This document shows positions 40,560 to 50,975 of a stretch of DNA of 64,000 bases, in pieces (the stretch's first letter is position 1; every line of letters begins with the position of its first letter). Position numbers and translations under genes: made by a program. Source of the DNA: Psychrobacter vallis (GTDB lineage Bacteria > Pseudomonadota > Gammaproteobacteria > Pseudomonadales > Moraxellaceae); contig NZ_CAJHBU010000008.1 in NCBI RefSeq assembly GCF_904846715.1, forward strand, positions 62,001 through 126,000, written 5' to 3'. The notes below the pieces were generated by a model that did not search any database, was not told where the DNA came from, and saw only the letters and a list, made by a program, of their open reading frames with translations.

Positions 40560-40632
40560 TGAACTCGCTATACTATGTATGATACTTACACTCGTTTTCC
40601 TTGCTACCCTAATTTGTAAGATTGGGATCACC
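40560..40632. repeat. Partial copy of the 109-bp dispersed repeat
   Basis: Shares ACACTCGTTTTCCTTGCTAC and the following AATTT with the copy at 29432-29528, and the same core with those at 57238 and 59637. It directly follows copy 3 of the 66-bp palindrome. Confidence 0.45.
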
Positions 40633-40644
40633 ATTCTACAGACA

Positions 40645-40673
40645 CAAAAAAGCCCAGCACAATGGCTAGGCTT
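40645..40673 (-). terminator. Terminator after the first fasciclin gene
   Basis: On the minus strand AAGCCTAGC pairs fully (one G-U) with GCTGGGCTT around a short loop and ends in TTTTTT. Confidence 0.75.
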
Positions 40674-40717
40674 CTTCACTATTATAGTGTTATCAATAAA
40701 TTGTTTATAGAAACAAC

Positions 40718-41323
40718 TTACTCAGGCATTAATACTGCATCGATAGTGTGTACCACACCATTTGTTGCCATGATATCAGTACCAGTAATATTAGCAGTGT
40801 TACCAGCTGCATCAGTAATCACGTTAGCATCGCTGATGTTGATAGTGGCGCCATTAACAGTAGCAACGTCAGTACCATAAGGAATATCAGCTGCCATAAC
40901 TATCATAGGTAGTACATGATATGGAAGTACTTTATTTAACAGTTCTGTGTTAGCCAATAGCTCTTCTTTGGTAACGCCTAACTTTTCTAATACAGGAGCA
41001 AACGCATCGTCAGTAGGTGCGAATACCGTATAAGTACCGTCTTCCATCATCATCGTATCAAGACCAGCCGATTGTAGTGCAGCGGTTAAGATGGTTAGGT
41101 TTTCGTTGCCAGCTGCGATTTCAGCAATGGTTTGCGTAGCAGCAGCATCAGCCATTGGATCTGCTTCAACCATTGGTTCAGCCTCAACAACTGGATCTAC
41201 TACTACTTCTTCAGTAGTGACTTCTGGCTCAACTGGATCAGCAACGGTTTCGGTATCATTACAAGCTGCCAACGACATGGCTGCAGTAATAACGGCGATA
41301 GATAATAGGTTCTTCTTTAGCAT
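40718..41323 (-). CDS. Fasciclin-domain lipoprotein
   Basis: 201 residues. Lipoprotein signal with lipobox LAAC (C20). An acidic Val/Glu/Pro/Ala-rich spacer (about 22-62) is followed by one FAS1 domain with TVFAPTDDAFAPVLEKLG (H1-type motif) and LPYHVLPM ... NGVVHTIDAVLMPE (H2-type motif). FAS1 domains mediate adhesion or protein contacts at the cell surface. It is a paralogue of the gene at 41606-42160 and lies downstream of it on the same strand. Confidence 0.92.
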   Translation of the reverse strand: MLKKNLLSIAVITAAMSLAACNDTETVADPVEPEVTTEEVVVDPVVEAEPMVEADPMADAAATQTIAEIAAGNENLTILTAALQSAGLDTMMMEDGTYTVFAPTDDAFAPVLEKLGVTKEELLANTELLNKVLPYHVLPMIVMAADIPYGTDVATVNGATINISDANVITDAAGNTANITGTDIMATNGVVHTIDAVLMPE

Positions 41324-41605
41324 AGGTCGTTCCTTATGGATAAATGGATAAATTATGTGCTTAACAGATAAGGTGTCTTAAGTAATAAATACAACAATGC
41401 AAAAATCACCTGACTGTAAAACCTCCTTGCTGCAAGCAATGCCACTATTAAATGGCATCGAGTACATCAAATCTGTTATGCCAATAACTGTAATTTTAAC
41501 TGATTAATTTTAAATTGATGCTTATTTAAGTAGCGACACTGTATCGATCACGTGTACTACCTCATTGTCCTTGTGAATATTCGCTTCACCACGACAATCC
41601 AAGCC

Positions 41606-42160
41606 TTATTTAGGCAGTAATACTCTATCAATGACGTGTACCACACCATTAGTAGCGGCAATGTCTGTTTTTACGATATTAGTGGTACGACCCATTTCGT
41701 CCATCAATTTACCTTGGCTTGTCACCATTAGGGTATCTTTACTTAGCATCATAACGTTACCAGGCTTCACATCTTTTGCGTATACTGGCGCCGCACCATT
41801 GATAACGTGGTAGCCTAAAATTTTGGTTAATAGTGGCTTGTTAGCAAATAATTGTGCTTTGCTCATGCCAGTTTCTTGCAATGCTTGTGCAAACGCGGCA
41901 TTGGTTGGGGCAAATATCGTATAGTTGGCATTTGGATTAGACAACGCACCTGCCAAATCTGCTGCAACAACGGCTTCAACCAGTAATGAGAAATCAGGGT
42001 TGCTTTGGGCAACTTGTACCACATTCATTTTTGCCATAGATTGGCTATGCACAGGCGTAGCCGCAGTAGCGCTTTTGCTTGGCATCATATTGTTACAAGC
42101 ACTTAAACCAGCGATTGAAATGGCTAATGTACCGATAGTGGCGATTTTGGTAAGTTTCAT
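41606..42160 (-). CDS. Fasciclin-domain lipoprotein, paralogue
   Basis: 184 residues with lipobox LSAC (C22). One FAS1 domain: YTIFAPTNAAFAQALQETGMSKAQLFANKPLLTKILGYHVING and ATNGVVHVIDRVLLPK. It lacks the long acidic spacer of its neighbour. The ~280 bp between the two genes lacks an ORF, so they may be transcribed together or separately. Confidence 0.92.
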   Translation of the reverse strand: MKLTKIATIGTLAISIAGLSACNNMMPSKSATAATPVHSQSMAKMNVVQVAQSNPDFSLLVEAVVAADLAGALSNPNANYTIFAPTNAAFAQALQETGMSKAQLFANKPLLTKILGYHVINGAAPVYAKDVKPGNVMMLSKDTLMVTSQGKLMDEMGRTTNIVKTDIAATNGVVHVIDRVLLPK

Positions 42161-42710
42161 AACATTTTCCTTAATGATTGAGTCTTTATTGACTATGATT
42201 TTGCAGGTTAAATTGTCTTTCTCTCAAAGCAATGACTTAATTTAATACTACTGCCACGAGCAAATAGTAAGAGAATAAAAATCATTAACATTTACTAGTA
42301 AGCATTACTTACAAAACATTAATCCTTCTGAAATTAAACTAACATATACAAGACCTTTATCAATTCCCCTTTTCGCTATTTTTTGTAGTAACGATGTAAA
42401 TTGTGTCCGTCTAATACGCGTCGCTGCTGCCTTTACCGGAGAAAAGCACCCCTTTGTGTAACATTTGAAAGGCCATTATATTTATTCATGACGATTTATC
42501 CGTGATATGCAATAGCATTTGGTGTCATGCTCAGTCATTTAACGGGTAAGCAATATGGTTATCATGTTGCCAAAGCAGAATAAGTACTATCCCGTGTACT
42601 ACATATTTTTCATGCTAAAATAATGCGGATTTGCTCGTTCCTTTTAGAGATTTTGTACGCTATTCATTACTCCTTCCCTTCATAATATTGACGATATAAG
42701 CAGCGCTCCT
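42161..42710. other. Divergent spacer fasciclin gene / metH
   Basis: About 550 bp with no convincing ORF. It should contain both promoters. I see no cobalamin or SAM riboswitch signature upstream of metH. Confidence 0.4.
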
Positions 42711-45700
42711 ATGACTCCAACGATGACGCCAAAAACTTCTTCCCAAACGGTTACTACTTCTCACGACTCCCACTCTACAGATGGCTTTATCTTGACGCCA
42801 CCTGCGGTGTTTCCTTATAAGGAGCAGCAGTTGGCTGCGCGTGCCCGTATTACCGAGCAAATGGCGTCCAGAATTTTGATGTTGGATGGGGCAATGGGTA
42901 CACAGATTCAAACCTATAAGCTGGAAGAAGCCGATTATCGTGGTGAGCGTTTTGCGGATATTAGCCAAGACGTCAGGGGCAATAACGATCTGCTGGTGCT
43001 CTCGCAGCCGCATATGATTAGAGAGATTCATGATGATCATCTGGCTGCTGGGGCAGATATCATCGAGACCAATAGCTTTAACGGTACGCGTCTGTCGATG
43101 GCCGACTACGATATGGAATATCTGGTGCCTGAGCTGAATAAAGCGGCGGCCAAGCTTGCACGGGAAGCGGCTGATGCATTTACCGCTAAGACCCCTGACA
43201 AGCCACGTTTTGTCGCAGGCGTCATTGGCCCGACTTCACGCACATGCTCGCTATCCCCTGATGTCAATGATCCTGCCTTTCGTAACATTACCTTTGATGA
43301 ATTGGTATTAAATTACCGTGAAGCGACCTTATGCCTGATAGAAGGCGGCGTCGATATCATTTTGATCGAGACGATCTTTGACACGCTAAACGCCAAAGCA
43401 GCGATATTTGCGGTAACTGGCGTGTTTGAAGACATTGGCTTTGAGCTACCGATCATGATTTCGGGGACGATTACCGATGCGTCAGGTCGAACGCTATCGG
43501 GTCAGACAGCTGAGGCGTTTTATAACTCTATTCGACATGCCAAGCCATTGTCCGTTGGCTTTAACTGTGCGCTTGGTGCCGATGCACTGCGGCCACATAT
43601 TCAGACGCTATCCAATATCGCGGACACCTATGTCTCTGCCCATCCAAATGCTGGTCTGCCCAATGAGTTTGGTGAGTATGACGAAACCGCTGAAGAAACC
43701 GCTGCCCTACTCGAAGGCTTTGCCAAGGCTGGTATCTTAAACATCGTCGGCGGCTGCTGCGGTACGACGCCTGAGCACATTCGCCAAATCGCTAAAATGG
43801 TGGCGAACTATGCACCGCGCGTCATTCCTGAGATAGCACCTGCCTGCCGCTTATCAGGTCTAGAGCCATTTACTATCAATGCTGACAGCTTGTTTGTCAA
43901 CGTGGGTGAACGTACCAACGTCACTGGCTCCAAAAAATTCCTACGCTTGATTAAAACCGAAGCCTATCTTGAGGCACTTGATGTCGCTCGCGATCAGGTC
44001 GAAGGCGGTGCGCAGATCGTCGATATCAATATGGACGAGGGCATGCTCGACTCCAAGCAGGCGATGATTCATTTTATCAATTTGGTGTCTGGTGAACCTG
44101 ATATCAGCCGTGTGCCCTTGATGATTGACTCATCCAAATGGGACATCATCGAAGAAGGTCTCAAACGCACACAAGGCAAATCTGTCGTCAACTCGATCTC
44201 GTTAAAAGAAGGTCATGCTGAGTTCGTTGAGCGTGCCAAATTATGTATGCGCTACGGTGCCGCCGTTATCGTTATGGCATTTGATGAAGACGGTCAGGCC
44301 GATACCTACGAGCGTAAAATCCAGATTTGTCAACGCAGCTACGATGTATTGGTCAATGAAGTAGGCTTTCCTTCTGAAGACATTATCTTTGACCCGAATA
44401 TCTTCGCTGTTGCTACTGGTATCACTGAACATAACAATTATGGCGCGGATTTTATCAATGCCACACGCTGGATCACTGAAAACCTGCCTAATGCTATGGT
44501 CTCAGGCGGTGTCTCAAACGTCTCATTTAGTTTCCGTGGTAACCCCATTCGTGAAGCCATCAACTCTGTGTTCCTATACCATGCAATCAAAAACGGCCTG
44601 ACCATGGGTATCGTCAATCCTGCCATGCTTGAGTTGTACGATGATATTCCTACCGAGGCTCGTGACGCCATCGAAGATGTCATGCTCAACCGCAACCAAG
44701 GTGAGACGGGACAAGATGCAACCGAACGTCTCATGACGGTCGCTGAAAACTACCAAGATGGTGGTAAGAAAAAAGACAGTACGGTTGATATGAGCTGGCG
44801 TGAAGGGACAGTAGAAGAGCGTATCGCTCATGCACTGGTCAAAGGCATCACCACCTTTATCGAAGCGGATACCAAAGAAGCGTGGGAGAAATATCCCAAA
44901 CCATTAGAAGTCATCGAAGGGCCACTCATGGACGGTATGAACATCGTCGGTGATTTATTCGGTGCGGGCAAAATGTTCTTACCCCAAGTCGTAAAATCGG
45001 CGCGCGTGATGAAGCAATCCGTTGCGTGGCTAAACCCGTATATCGAAGCCGAAAAGGTTGAAGGCGAAGTCAAAGGTAAAATCCTGATGGCGACGGTCAA
45101 AGGCGATGTGCATGATATCGGCAAAAATATCGTTGGTGTGGTGCTCGGCTGTAACGGCTACGACATCGTCGATCTGGGGGTGATGGTGCCCTGTGAGACT
45201 ATCCTTGATACCGCTATCAGAGAAAAAGTCGATATCATCGGCCTGTCAGGTCTGATTACCCCAAGTCTCGACGAGATGGTCTATGTCGCCAAGCAAATGC
45301 AAGAGCGCGGTATGACGCTACCACTAATGATCGGCGGGGCGACGACGTCGAAAGCGCATACTGCCGTCAAGGTTGAGCCGCAATATCAAAACGATGGTGT
45401 CATCTACGTCACTGATGCTTCGCGCTCCGTGGGCGTGGTCACCAAGCTGCTGTCAAAAGAGCACCGTCAAGCGCTTATCGATGAGACGCGCGCAGAGTAT
45501 GTCAAAGTACGTGAACGCCTCGCCAAGCGTCAACCAAAAGCGGCCAAGGTTACCTATGCCGAGTCGGTCAAGATTGGCTTTCAGTATGATTGGGAAAATT
45601 ACGTCCCACCTGTCCCTAATAAGCTAGGACAAGTGATATTTGACGACTACCCGATCACCAACCTGCTGCCTTATATTGATTGGACGCCTTTCTTTATCTC

Positions 45701-46517
45701 TTGGGGTCTGACGGGTAAATACCCGAAAATATTGCAAGATGATGTCGTCGGTGAAGCAGCACGAGATCTGTTTGATAATGCCAATGAGCTGATGCAAAAA
45801 ATGATCGATGAGAAGTCACTCGTGGCCAAAGGCGTGTTTAAGCTTATGCCCGCTCGTCGTACTGGTACAGATACCGTGACTGTCTATGACAATGCGCCTG
45901 CTGATGGCGGCAAACCGACCTATCAGTTTGAGCACTTACGTCAACAAAGCGACAAAGCCAGTGGCAAGCCAAACTTTAGCTTGGCGGACTTTATCTCGCC
46001 ATCAGACACGCATACCGACCACTTGGGCGGCTTCACCGTCTCCATCGTCGGTACAGAAGCATTGGCTGAAAAGTATAAAGCGGCGGGCGATGACTATAAC
46101 GCTATTATGGTGCAAGCGCTATCTGATCGCTTGGCAGAAGCCTTTGCCGAGCATCTGCATGAGCTGATTCGTAAAAACTATTGGGGCTATCAACCGACCG
46201 AATCACTCACCAATGATGAGATGATCAAAGAAAAATACGTCGGTATCCGTCCTGCCCCTGGCTACCCTGCTTGCCCTGAACACACCGAAAAAGGCAAACT
46301 GTTTGACTGGCTCGGTACCGTTGACGCTATCGGCACGACCTTGACCGAAAGCTATGCGATGTGGCCTGCGTCCTCCGTCAGCGGATTTTATTACTCGCAT
46401 CCTGAAAGTGAGTACTTCAATGTCGGTAAGATCAGCCGCGATCAGTTAGAGAGTTATGCTGAGCGTAAAGGCTGGGATATGAAAACTGCTGAGAAGTGGT
46501 TAAATCCGAATTTGTAA
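42711..46517 (+). CDS. metH: Cobalamin-dependent methionine synthase
   Basis: 1268 residues with all four modules. Homocysteine domain: [11 protein letters not shown], zinc Cys in SVGFNCALG and [12 protein letters not shown]. Pterin domain: [14 protein letters not shown] and [11 protein letters not shown]. Cobalamin domain: the base-off His motif [24 protein letters not shown] and [14 protein letters not shown]-terminal reactivation domain: [15 protein letters not shown] and [18 protein letters not shown]. It transfers methyl from methyltetrahydrofolate to homocysteine. The first ~45 residues are a variable extension; no clear ribosome site supports the start. Confidence 0.96.
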   Translation: MTPTMTPKTSSQTVTTSHDSHSTDGFILTPPAVFPYKEQQLAARARITEQMASRILMLDGAMGTQIQTYKLEEADYRGERFADISQDVRGNNDLLVLSQPHMIREIHDDHLAAGADIIETNSFNGTRLSMADYDMEYLVPELNKAAAKLAREAADAFTAKTPDKPRFVAGVIGPTSRTCSLSPDVNDPAFRNITFDELVLNYREATLCLIEGGVDIILIETIFDTLNAKAAIFAVTGVFEDIGFELPIMISGTITDASGRTLSGQTAEAFYNSIRHAKPLSVGFNCALGADALRPHIQTLSNIADTYVSAHPNAGLPNEFGEYDETAEETAALLEGFAKAGILNIVGGCCGTTPEHIRQIAKMVANYAPRVIPEIAPACRLSGLEPFTINADSLFVNVGERTNVTGSKKFLRLIKTEAYLEALDVARDQVEGGAQIVDINMDEGMLDSKQAMIHFINLVSGEPDISRVPLMIDSSKWDIIEEGLKRTQGKSVVNSISLKEGHAEFVERAKLCMRYGAAVIVMAFDEDGQADTYERKIQICQRSYDVLVNEVGFPSEDIIFDPNIFAVATGITEHNNYGADFINATRWITENLPNAMVSGGVSNVSFSFRGNPIREAINSVFLYHAIKNGLTMGIVNPAMLELYDDIPTEARDAIEDVMLNRNQGETGQDATERLMTVAENYQDGGKKKDSTVDMSWREGTVEERIAHALVKGITTFIEADTKEAWEKYPKPLEVIEGPLMDGMNIVGDLFGAGKMFLPQVVKSARVMKQSVAWLNPYIEAEKVEGEVKGKILMATVKGDVHDIGKNIVGVVLGCNGYDIVDLGVMVPCETILDTAIREKVDIIGLSGLITPSLDEMVYVAKQMQERGMTLPLMIGGATTSKAHTAVKVEPQYQNDGVIYVTDASRSVGVVTKLLSKEHRQALIDETRAEYVKVRERLAKRQPKAAKVTYAESVKIGFQYDWENYVPPVPNKLGQVIFDDYPITNLLPYIDWTPFFISWGLTGKYPKILQDDVVGEAARDLFDNANELMQKMIDEKSLVAKGVFKLMPARRTGTDTVTVYDNAPADGGKPTYQFEHLRQQSDKASGKPNFSLADFISPSDTHTDHLGGFTVSIVGTEALAEKYKAAGDDYNAIMVQALSDRLAEAFAEHLHELIRKNYWGYQPTESLTNDEMIKEKYVGIRPAPGYPACPEHTEKGKLFDWLGTVDAIGTTLTESYAMWPASSVSGFYYSHPESEYFNVGKISRDQLESYAERKGWDMKTAEKWLNPNL

Positions 46518-46553
46518 TGAATTAACAACTATACATTGTAATGGACACAATAA

Positions 46554-47282
46554 ATGATAGACAAAAACAATCTCAAAGATGTACTTAGATTTTTAGATTT
46601 TGAAGAAAATGGTGATATTTTTATTCAACGATATGATAATGATGCTTATCTAAAAGTTGATTTCCATAAAAAAGAGCTAATTTATCCAGAAGATAGAGGT
46701 TTGAATATTAATGAGCGTCAAACTTGCAACTTTACACAGAATGAAAATTTTGTCGTCTTTGAATGTGTTCATCGCTTACTGGCTCAAGGGTACAAGCCTG
46801 AACATATCGAGCTTGAACCAAAATGGCAAGTTGGTCATGGTGCTAGCGGTGGACGTGCCGACGTTCTGATCAAAGACAATCAAGGCGATACCTTACTGAT
46901 TATCGAGTGTAAAACAGCCGGCAATGAGCTAACTAAAGCATGGAGTCGAACACTACAAGATGGTGGGCAACTATTTAGTTATGTTAAGCAGACCAGTACC
47001 ACTCAATTCATCTGTCTTTACGCATCTAATTGGATTGATGACCAAGTCAAACCTGATTATTATCTTATTTCGCTAAACGATAATGAGAGGTTAATTAATG
47101 AGCTGAATGAAATTAGTGATATTCCTGTATTGACCTATGCAGACAGCAAGTTGCGTGCGGTAGAAGATATCTTTAACACATGGAAAGACACTTATCAGCG
47201 CGACTACACGACGCGAGGATTGTTTGAGTCTGATATCCAAGCCTATCATATCGGTAAAAAAACTACTCACTGGATGATTTGA
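46554..47282 (+). CDS. Type IIG-like restriction enzyme, N-terminal nuclease part (frame 1)
   Basis: 242 residues. A PD-(D/E)XK nuclease core of HsdR-N type is visible: GGRADVLIKDN (D103) and LLIIECKTAG (E118, K120). The frame ends at TGA 47280-47282, 4 bp into the next frame. Near its end GGT is followed by seven A (47256-47262). A -1 slip there would read AAC TAC TCA CTG GAT GAT TTG and continue into the methylase frame as NYSLDDLITISSSDIQGKYNEF, which looks like the natural join. The N-terminal fragment and the following ORF are therefore probably one gene of about 1324 residues. It follows metH by 36 bp. Confidence 0.8.
   Translation: MIDKNNLKDVLRFLDFEENGDIFIQRYDNDAYLKVDFHKKELIYPEDRGLNINERQTCNFTQNENFVVFECVHRLLAQGYKPEHIELEPKWQVGHGASGGRADVLIKDNQGDTLLIIECKTAGNELTKAWSRTLQDGGQLFSYVKQTSTTQFICLYASNWIDDQVKPDYYLISLNDNERLINELNEISDIPVLTYADSKLRAVEDIFNTWKDTYQRDYTTRGLFESDIQAYHIGKKTTHWMI
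47256..47262 (+). other. A7 homopolymer at the restriction-modification frame break
   Basis: Seven A preceded by GGT and followed by CTACTC, at the point where reading must shift by -1 to fuse the two frames. A one-base length change here (or ribosomal slippage on AAAAAAA) would restore or break the enzyme. Confidence 0.75.
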
Positions 47283-50200
47283 TAACCATCAGTAGCAGCG
47301 ATATTCAAGGTAAATATAATGAGTTTGCAACTATCATGCGTCAGCATAATGTTTCAGGTCGCGAAAACGCATTCGATAAGCTTGTTAATTTGTTTTTATG
47401 TAAAATCGTTGATGAGACAAACAACTCTCAAGACCTAAAATTCCACTGGAAAGGTATCAGCTACGACAGTCCTTTTGATCTGCAAGATCGTTTGCAAGCG
47501 CTCTATCAGCAAGGTATGAAAAAATTCTTGGATGAGGAAGTTACTTATGTTCGAGATGATGAAGTTGAAACAGCCTTTCGATTCTATAAAAACGACCCAG
47601 TAGAGACCCAAAAAGCCATCAAAGCAATGTTTCGTCGTCTTAAATTTTTTACGAACAACGACTTTGCTTTTATCGATGTACACAACGAAAGACTGTTTCA
47701 GCAAAACTCAGTGGTACTTCTTAAGATAGTCAAAATGCTCCAAGACATCCGCCTAAAAACCAATGAAGAAAATCAGTTCTTAGGTGATATGTTTGAAGGC
47801 TTTTTAGACCAAGGCGTTAAACAGTCAGAAGGGCAGTTTTTTACGCCAATGCCAATTGTAAAGTTCATCATGAACGCATTACCTTTGGATAAAATTATTG
47901 CTACCTCAGAGGAAATCCCCAAAGTTATTGACTATGCTTGCGGTGCAGGACATTTTTTAAACGAGTATGCCTCCTCGATAAGACCTATTATCGAAAATGA
48001 CCCTGCTAAAAATTTAGCAGAATATTATGACAGTATTACTGGTATTGAAAAAGAATATCGACTGTCAAAAGTCGCTAAAGTTTCCGCTTTTATGTATGGA
48101 CAAGATGATATCAATATCATTTATGCTGATGCTTTGGGCGGTAACGAAGACATCAAAAATAATACTTACTCAATATTGGTAGCCAATCCCCCTTATAGCG
48201 TTAAAGGATTTTTGGATACGCTAAAGCCCAGTGAGCGCAGACAGTTTGAACTACTCAACTATATTGATGAAAAAAGCTATACCGTCAATAATAGCATCGA
48301 GACTTTCTTTATCGAGCGTGCCAAACAGCTACTAAAAACGGATGGCGTGGCGGCTATTATTGTGCCCTCCTCCATTCTGACTAAAGGTAAAGCCAGTAGT
48401 ACCTCATCCTCCAAAAATATCTATGTCGCTACTCGTGAAATCTTATTAAAATACTTTGATATCGTGGCGATAGCAGAGTTTGGCAGTGGTACTTTTGGCA
48501 AAACAGGCACTAATACCGTGACATTGTTTTTGAGACGAAAAACGACGGATGCACCCAGCGAAGCCGACCACTATGCAGAACGAGTAGAGCATTGGTTTAA
48601 CCCTATTCAAAATAGTAACGCGTCAACAAGCACGTCTGTAGATACCAGTACTGTATTTGATGACAATCATTTTATCGATGACTATTGTGCTCATCTTGAG
48701 TTAGATGCTGACAATTATAAAACCCTACTCGTGGGTGCTCCTAATGAAGCGCTACTTAATAGCGAGTATTTTGCCAGTTATGTCAAAGAGTTCGATAAAT
48801 GGTCAGAGATTAAAAACCTCAAAAAGCGTCAGTCTTTTAAGGCGTTATCTACCGATGAGCAAAAAGCAGTGCTGGATATGCGTTTGGTTGAGTATTTGAA
48901 AACCGCTGAAAAGGACAAGATGTATTATTTCGTTTTAGCCAGCCTAAATCCTCAGCCTGTTTTGATTATCAAAAGTCCTAGTAAAACCAAAGAGATGAAG
49001 GCATTTTTGGGTTATGAGTGGAGTAGCGCCAAAGGCAATGAAGGTATCAAATACTTGGGCGGGACAAAATTACCTGAAGAACAACCAGTTGATGAAGATA
49101 GTGGCGAGGTAGCACTAGAAGAGGAAGACAAGCGAGTACTTAGCAATTTATATAATTTGGAGAATATCAATACACCGCTTTATAACCCGAAGGATAAACA
49201 GGATGCCAATAAGATCAATCACTTAATCAGCCAGAACTTTCAGAAAGAAGCAATTAGTATTTCTGAGGAGTTAAAGCCTTTTGTCACCAAAGCGCGGTTG
49301 ATGGATATGCTTGATTTTACCGTGGTTGATTTTAATAAGGCAATTAGTTTGACTCTTAAAGAAGATATTAAAATTGATACTAAATGGGATTTAGTTCGTA
49401 TATCAGATATCGCTGAAACTAGTTCAGGCGGTACACCGAAATCAGATAATCATCAATTTTATGATGGTGGCACTATTCCTTGGCTCAATAGTGGAGAAGT
49501 AAAGAATGGTTTGATAACTGGAACTAAAAACTACATTACGGAGGAAGGATTAAAGAACTCATCGGCTAAAATATTTCCAATTGATACTGTGCTTGTGGCT
49601 ATGTATGGTGCTACTGCTGGTCAAGTAGGTATCTTAAAGTTTACATCAAGTACAAATCAAGCTGTATGTGGAATGATAACGAACGAAAAATGCCTACCTA
49701 TGTATTTATTTTATTTTTTATCAACTCAGCTTGAAAACTTGTTAAAACTAAGAATAGGTGTTGCACGGTTAAATTTATCTCAAGGTATTATTCAAAATAG
49801 TAATCTCCCATTACCTCCTATAGACGTTCAAAAGCAGATAATTGATGAATGTCAGATAGTAGATCATGAAGTCGAGAAAGCAAAAGACAGTATTAAAGAT
49901 ATATCGCAGCTTATTGAAAAAGGTATTAATGAGTATTATAGAAAAAGTTATCCAATTAAAAAACTGAATGACTTTGCTCTGTTTAATCCTTCTAAAAGTG
50001 AGGTAAGTTCAAGGCAGGATAATTTAGAAGTATCTTTTATTGAAATGTCATCTGTTAATGAGAAAGGCTATATCGACTACAAAGAAGACAGACTACTTAA
50101 AGATGTTAAGCAAGGCAGTTATAAATATTTTGCAGAAAATGATATCATTATTGCCAAAATTACACCTTGTATGGAAAACGGTAAATGTGCGATAGTTACG

Positions 50201-50527
50201 GGACTTACCAATAATATAGGTTTCGGTAGTTCAGAGTTCCATGTCATTAGAGTAGATAGCGAGATTAGTTCAAGTAATTATGTATTCGCTTTTTTAAATC
50301 GTGAAACCATTAGACAAGAAGCTGAAAAGCATGTGACAGGCTCAAGCGGTCATCGTCGTGTACCAGCTAGCTTTTATCAAAATCTCGAAATTCCATTACC
50401 AAGTCTTGATGAACAAATTGAATTAGTCAATACGGTAAGTGAACTTCAAGATCGTATTTCACAAGCTCAAGCTCTTATCGATGCAAGCGTAGGCAGAAAG
50501 TACGTTATTATTCAAAGCTATCTGTAG
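47279..50527 (+). CDS. Type IIG-like N6-adenine methylase with target-recognition domains (frame 2)
   Basis: 1082 residues counted from a TTG at 47279, which has no ribosome site; the real beginning is probably in the upstream frame. An HsdM-like helical N-terminus (about 8-200) precedes motif I DYACGAGHFL (219-228) and the catalytic motif IV NPPY (303-306). After a long linker two HsdS-like target-recognition regions begin near residues 700 (KWDLVRISDIAETSSGGTPKSD) and 894 (KLNDFALFNPSKSE), each followed by a helical spacer (PLPPIDVQKQIIDECQIVD; PLPSLDEQIELVNTVSEL). The plan nuclease-methylase-specificity is that of single-chain type IIG enzymes. A terminator follows at 50539-50565. Confidence 0.85.
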   Translation: MITISSSDIQGKYNEFATIMRQHNVSGRENAFDKLVNLFLCKIVDETNNSQDLKFHWKGISYDSPFDLQDRLQALYQQGMKKFLDEEVTYVRDDEVETAFRFYKNDPVETQKAIKAMFRRLKFFTNNDFAFIDVHNERLFQQNSVVLLKIVKMLQDIRLKTNEENQFLGDMFEGFLDQGVKQSEGQFFTPMPIVKFIMNALPLDKIIATSEEIPKVIDYACGAGHFLNEYASSIRPIIENDPAKNLAEYYDSITGIEKEYRLSKVAKVSAFMYGQDDINIIYADALGGNEDIKNNTYSILVANPPYSVKGFLDTLKPSERRQFELLNYIDEKSYTVNNSIETFFIERAKQLLKTDGVAAIIVPSSILTKGKASSTSSSKNIYVATREILLKYFDIVAIAEFGSGTFGKTGTNTVTLFLRRKTTDAPSEADHYAERVEHWFNPIQNSNASTSTSVDTSTVFDDNHFIDDYCAHLELDADNYKTLLVGAPNEALLNSEYFASYVKEFDKWSEIKNLKKRQSFKALSTDEQKAVLDMRLVEYLKTAEKDKMYYFVLASLNPQPVLIIKSPSKTKEMKAFLGYEWSSAKGNEGIKYLGGTKLPEEQPVDEDSGEVALEEEDKRVLSNLYNLENINTPLYNPKDKQDANKINHLISQNFQKEAISISEELKPFVTKARLMDMLDFTVVDFNKAISLTLKEDIKIDTKWDLVRISDIAETSSGGTPKSDNHQFYDGGTIPWLNSGEVKNGLITGTKNYITEEGLKNSSAKIFPIDTVLVAMYGATAGQVGILKFTSSTNQAVCGMITNEKCLPMYLFYFLSTQLENLLKLRIGVARLNLSQGIIQNSNLPLPPIDVQKQIIDECQIVDHEVEKAKDSIKDISQLIEKGINEYYRKSYPIKKLNDFALFNPSKSEVSSRQDNLEVSFIEMSSVNEKGYIDYKEDRLLKDVKQGSYKYFAENDIIIAKITPCMENGKCAIVTGLTNNIGFGSSEFHVIRVDSEISSSNYVFAFLNRETIRQEAEKHVTGSSGHRRVPASFYQNLEIPLPSLDEQIELVNTVSELQDRISQAQALIDASVGRKYVIIQSYL

Positions 50528-50538
50528 ACATCTGATAA

Positions 50539-50565
50539 AAAGGCGACTTACTTTTTGTCGCCTTT
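50539..50565 (+). terminator. Terminator overlapping the end of a DUF2256 gene
   Basis: AAAGGCGAC and GTCGCCTTT form a perfect 9-bp stem; T-rich sequence follows on both strands. It ends the restriction-modification gene and also contains the last codons (GDKK-stop) of the opposite DUF2256 gene. Confidence 0.75.
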
Positions 50566-50697
50566 CTTCCCCCGCCGACACTTCTCAGAACAATAAATCA
50601 CCTGATCCCAGTCTTTCTCCCACTTCTTACGCCACGTAAACGGGCGCTGGCAGACGGGGCAGATTTTTTGCGGTAAGTTTGCTTTTTTATGTGCCAT
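50548..50697 (-). CDS. DUF2256 small zinc-ribbon-like protein A
   Basis: 49 residues from ATG 50695-50697 to TAA 50548-50550: [16 protein letters not shown]... . CxxC (CPVC) and CSEKC pairs with [13 protein letters not shown] between them match the DUF2256 pattern (HKKxxLPxKxCPVCxRPFxWRKKW...YCSxxCR). Function unknown; probably a small zinc-binding protein. It is a tandem paralogue of the gene at 50742-50912. Confidence 0.85.
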   Translation of the reverse strand: MAHKKANLPQKICPVCQRPFTWRKKWEKDWDQVIYCSEKCRRGKKGDKK

Positions 50698-50741
50698 TGT
50701 CTGCTCCCTTTTCCCATATATCTCTAACTGATTATTAACGC

Positions 50742-50912
50742 CTATTTATCTTCTTTTTGATGATCCAACCCTTCATACTTCTTAATTCGACGGCATTGGT
50801 CTGAGCAATAGACCATACTCTCCCAGTTTTTATCGAGCTTTTTAGTCCAGCTAAACTCACGCTCGCAGACAGGACAGAGTTTTTTTCGAACGTTCTTCTT
50901 TTTGTGCGCCAT
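50742..50912 (-). CDS. DUF2256 small zinc-ribbon-like protein B
   Basis: 56 residues from ATG 50910-50912 to TAG 50742-50744: [16 protein letters not shown]..., then [13 protein letters not shown] and [15 protein letters not shown]. The same Cys pairs as its neighbour, with a longer charged tail. The two genes lie 44 bp apart on the same strand and likely arose by duplication. It is downstream of the giant ATPase gene (63 bp after its stop) and may belong to the same transcript. Confidence 0.85.
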   Translation of the reverse strand: MAHKKKNVRKKLCPVCEREFSWTKKLDKNWESMVYCSDQCRRIKKYEGLDHQKEDK

Positions 50913-50975
50913 ACATTTCTCATTGGTTTGTTTACGACATTAGTCACTTGCCAGTATAGTCTAATCATCTACATA

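Noticed and set aside
50735..50968. 77-residue minus-strand frame over the second DUF2256 gene
   Set aside because: A different frame gives the DUF2256 protein with conserved cysteines and a proper start; this one is its shadow.
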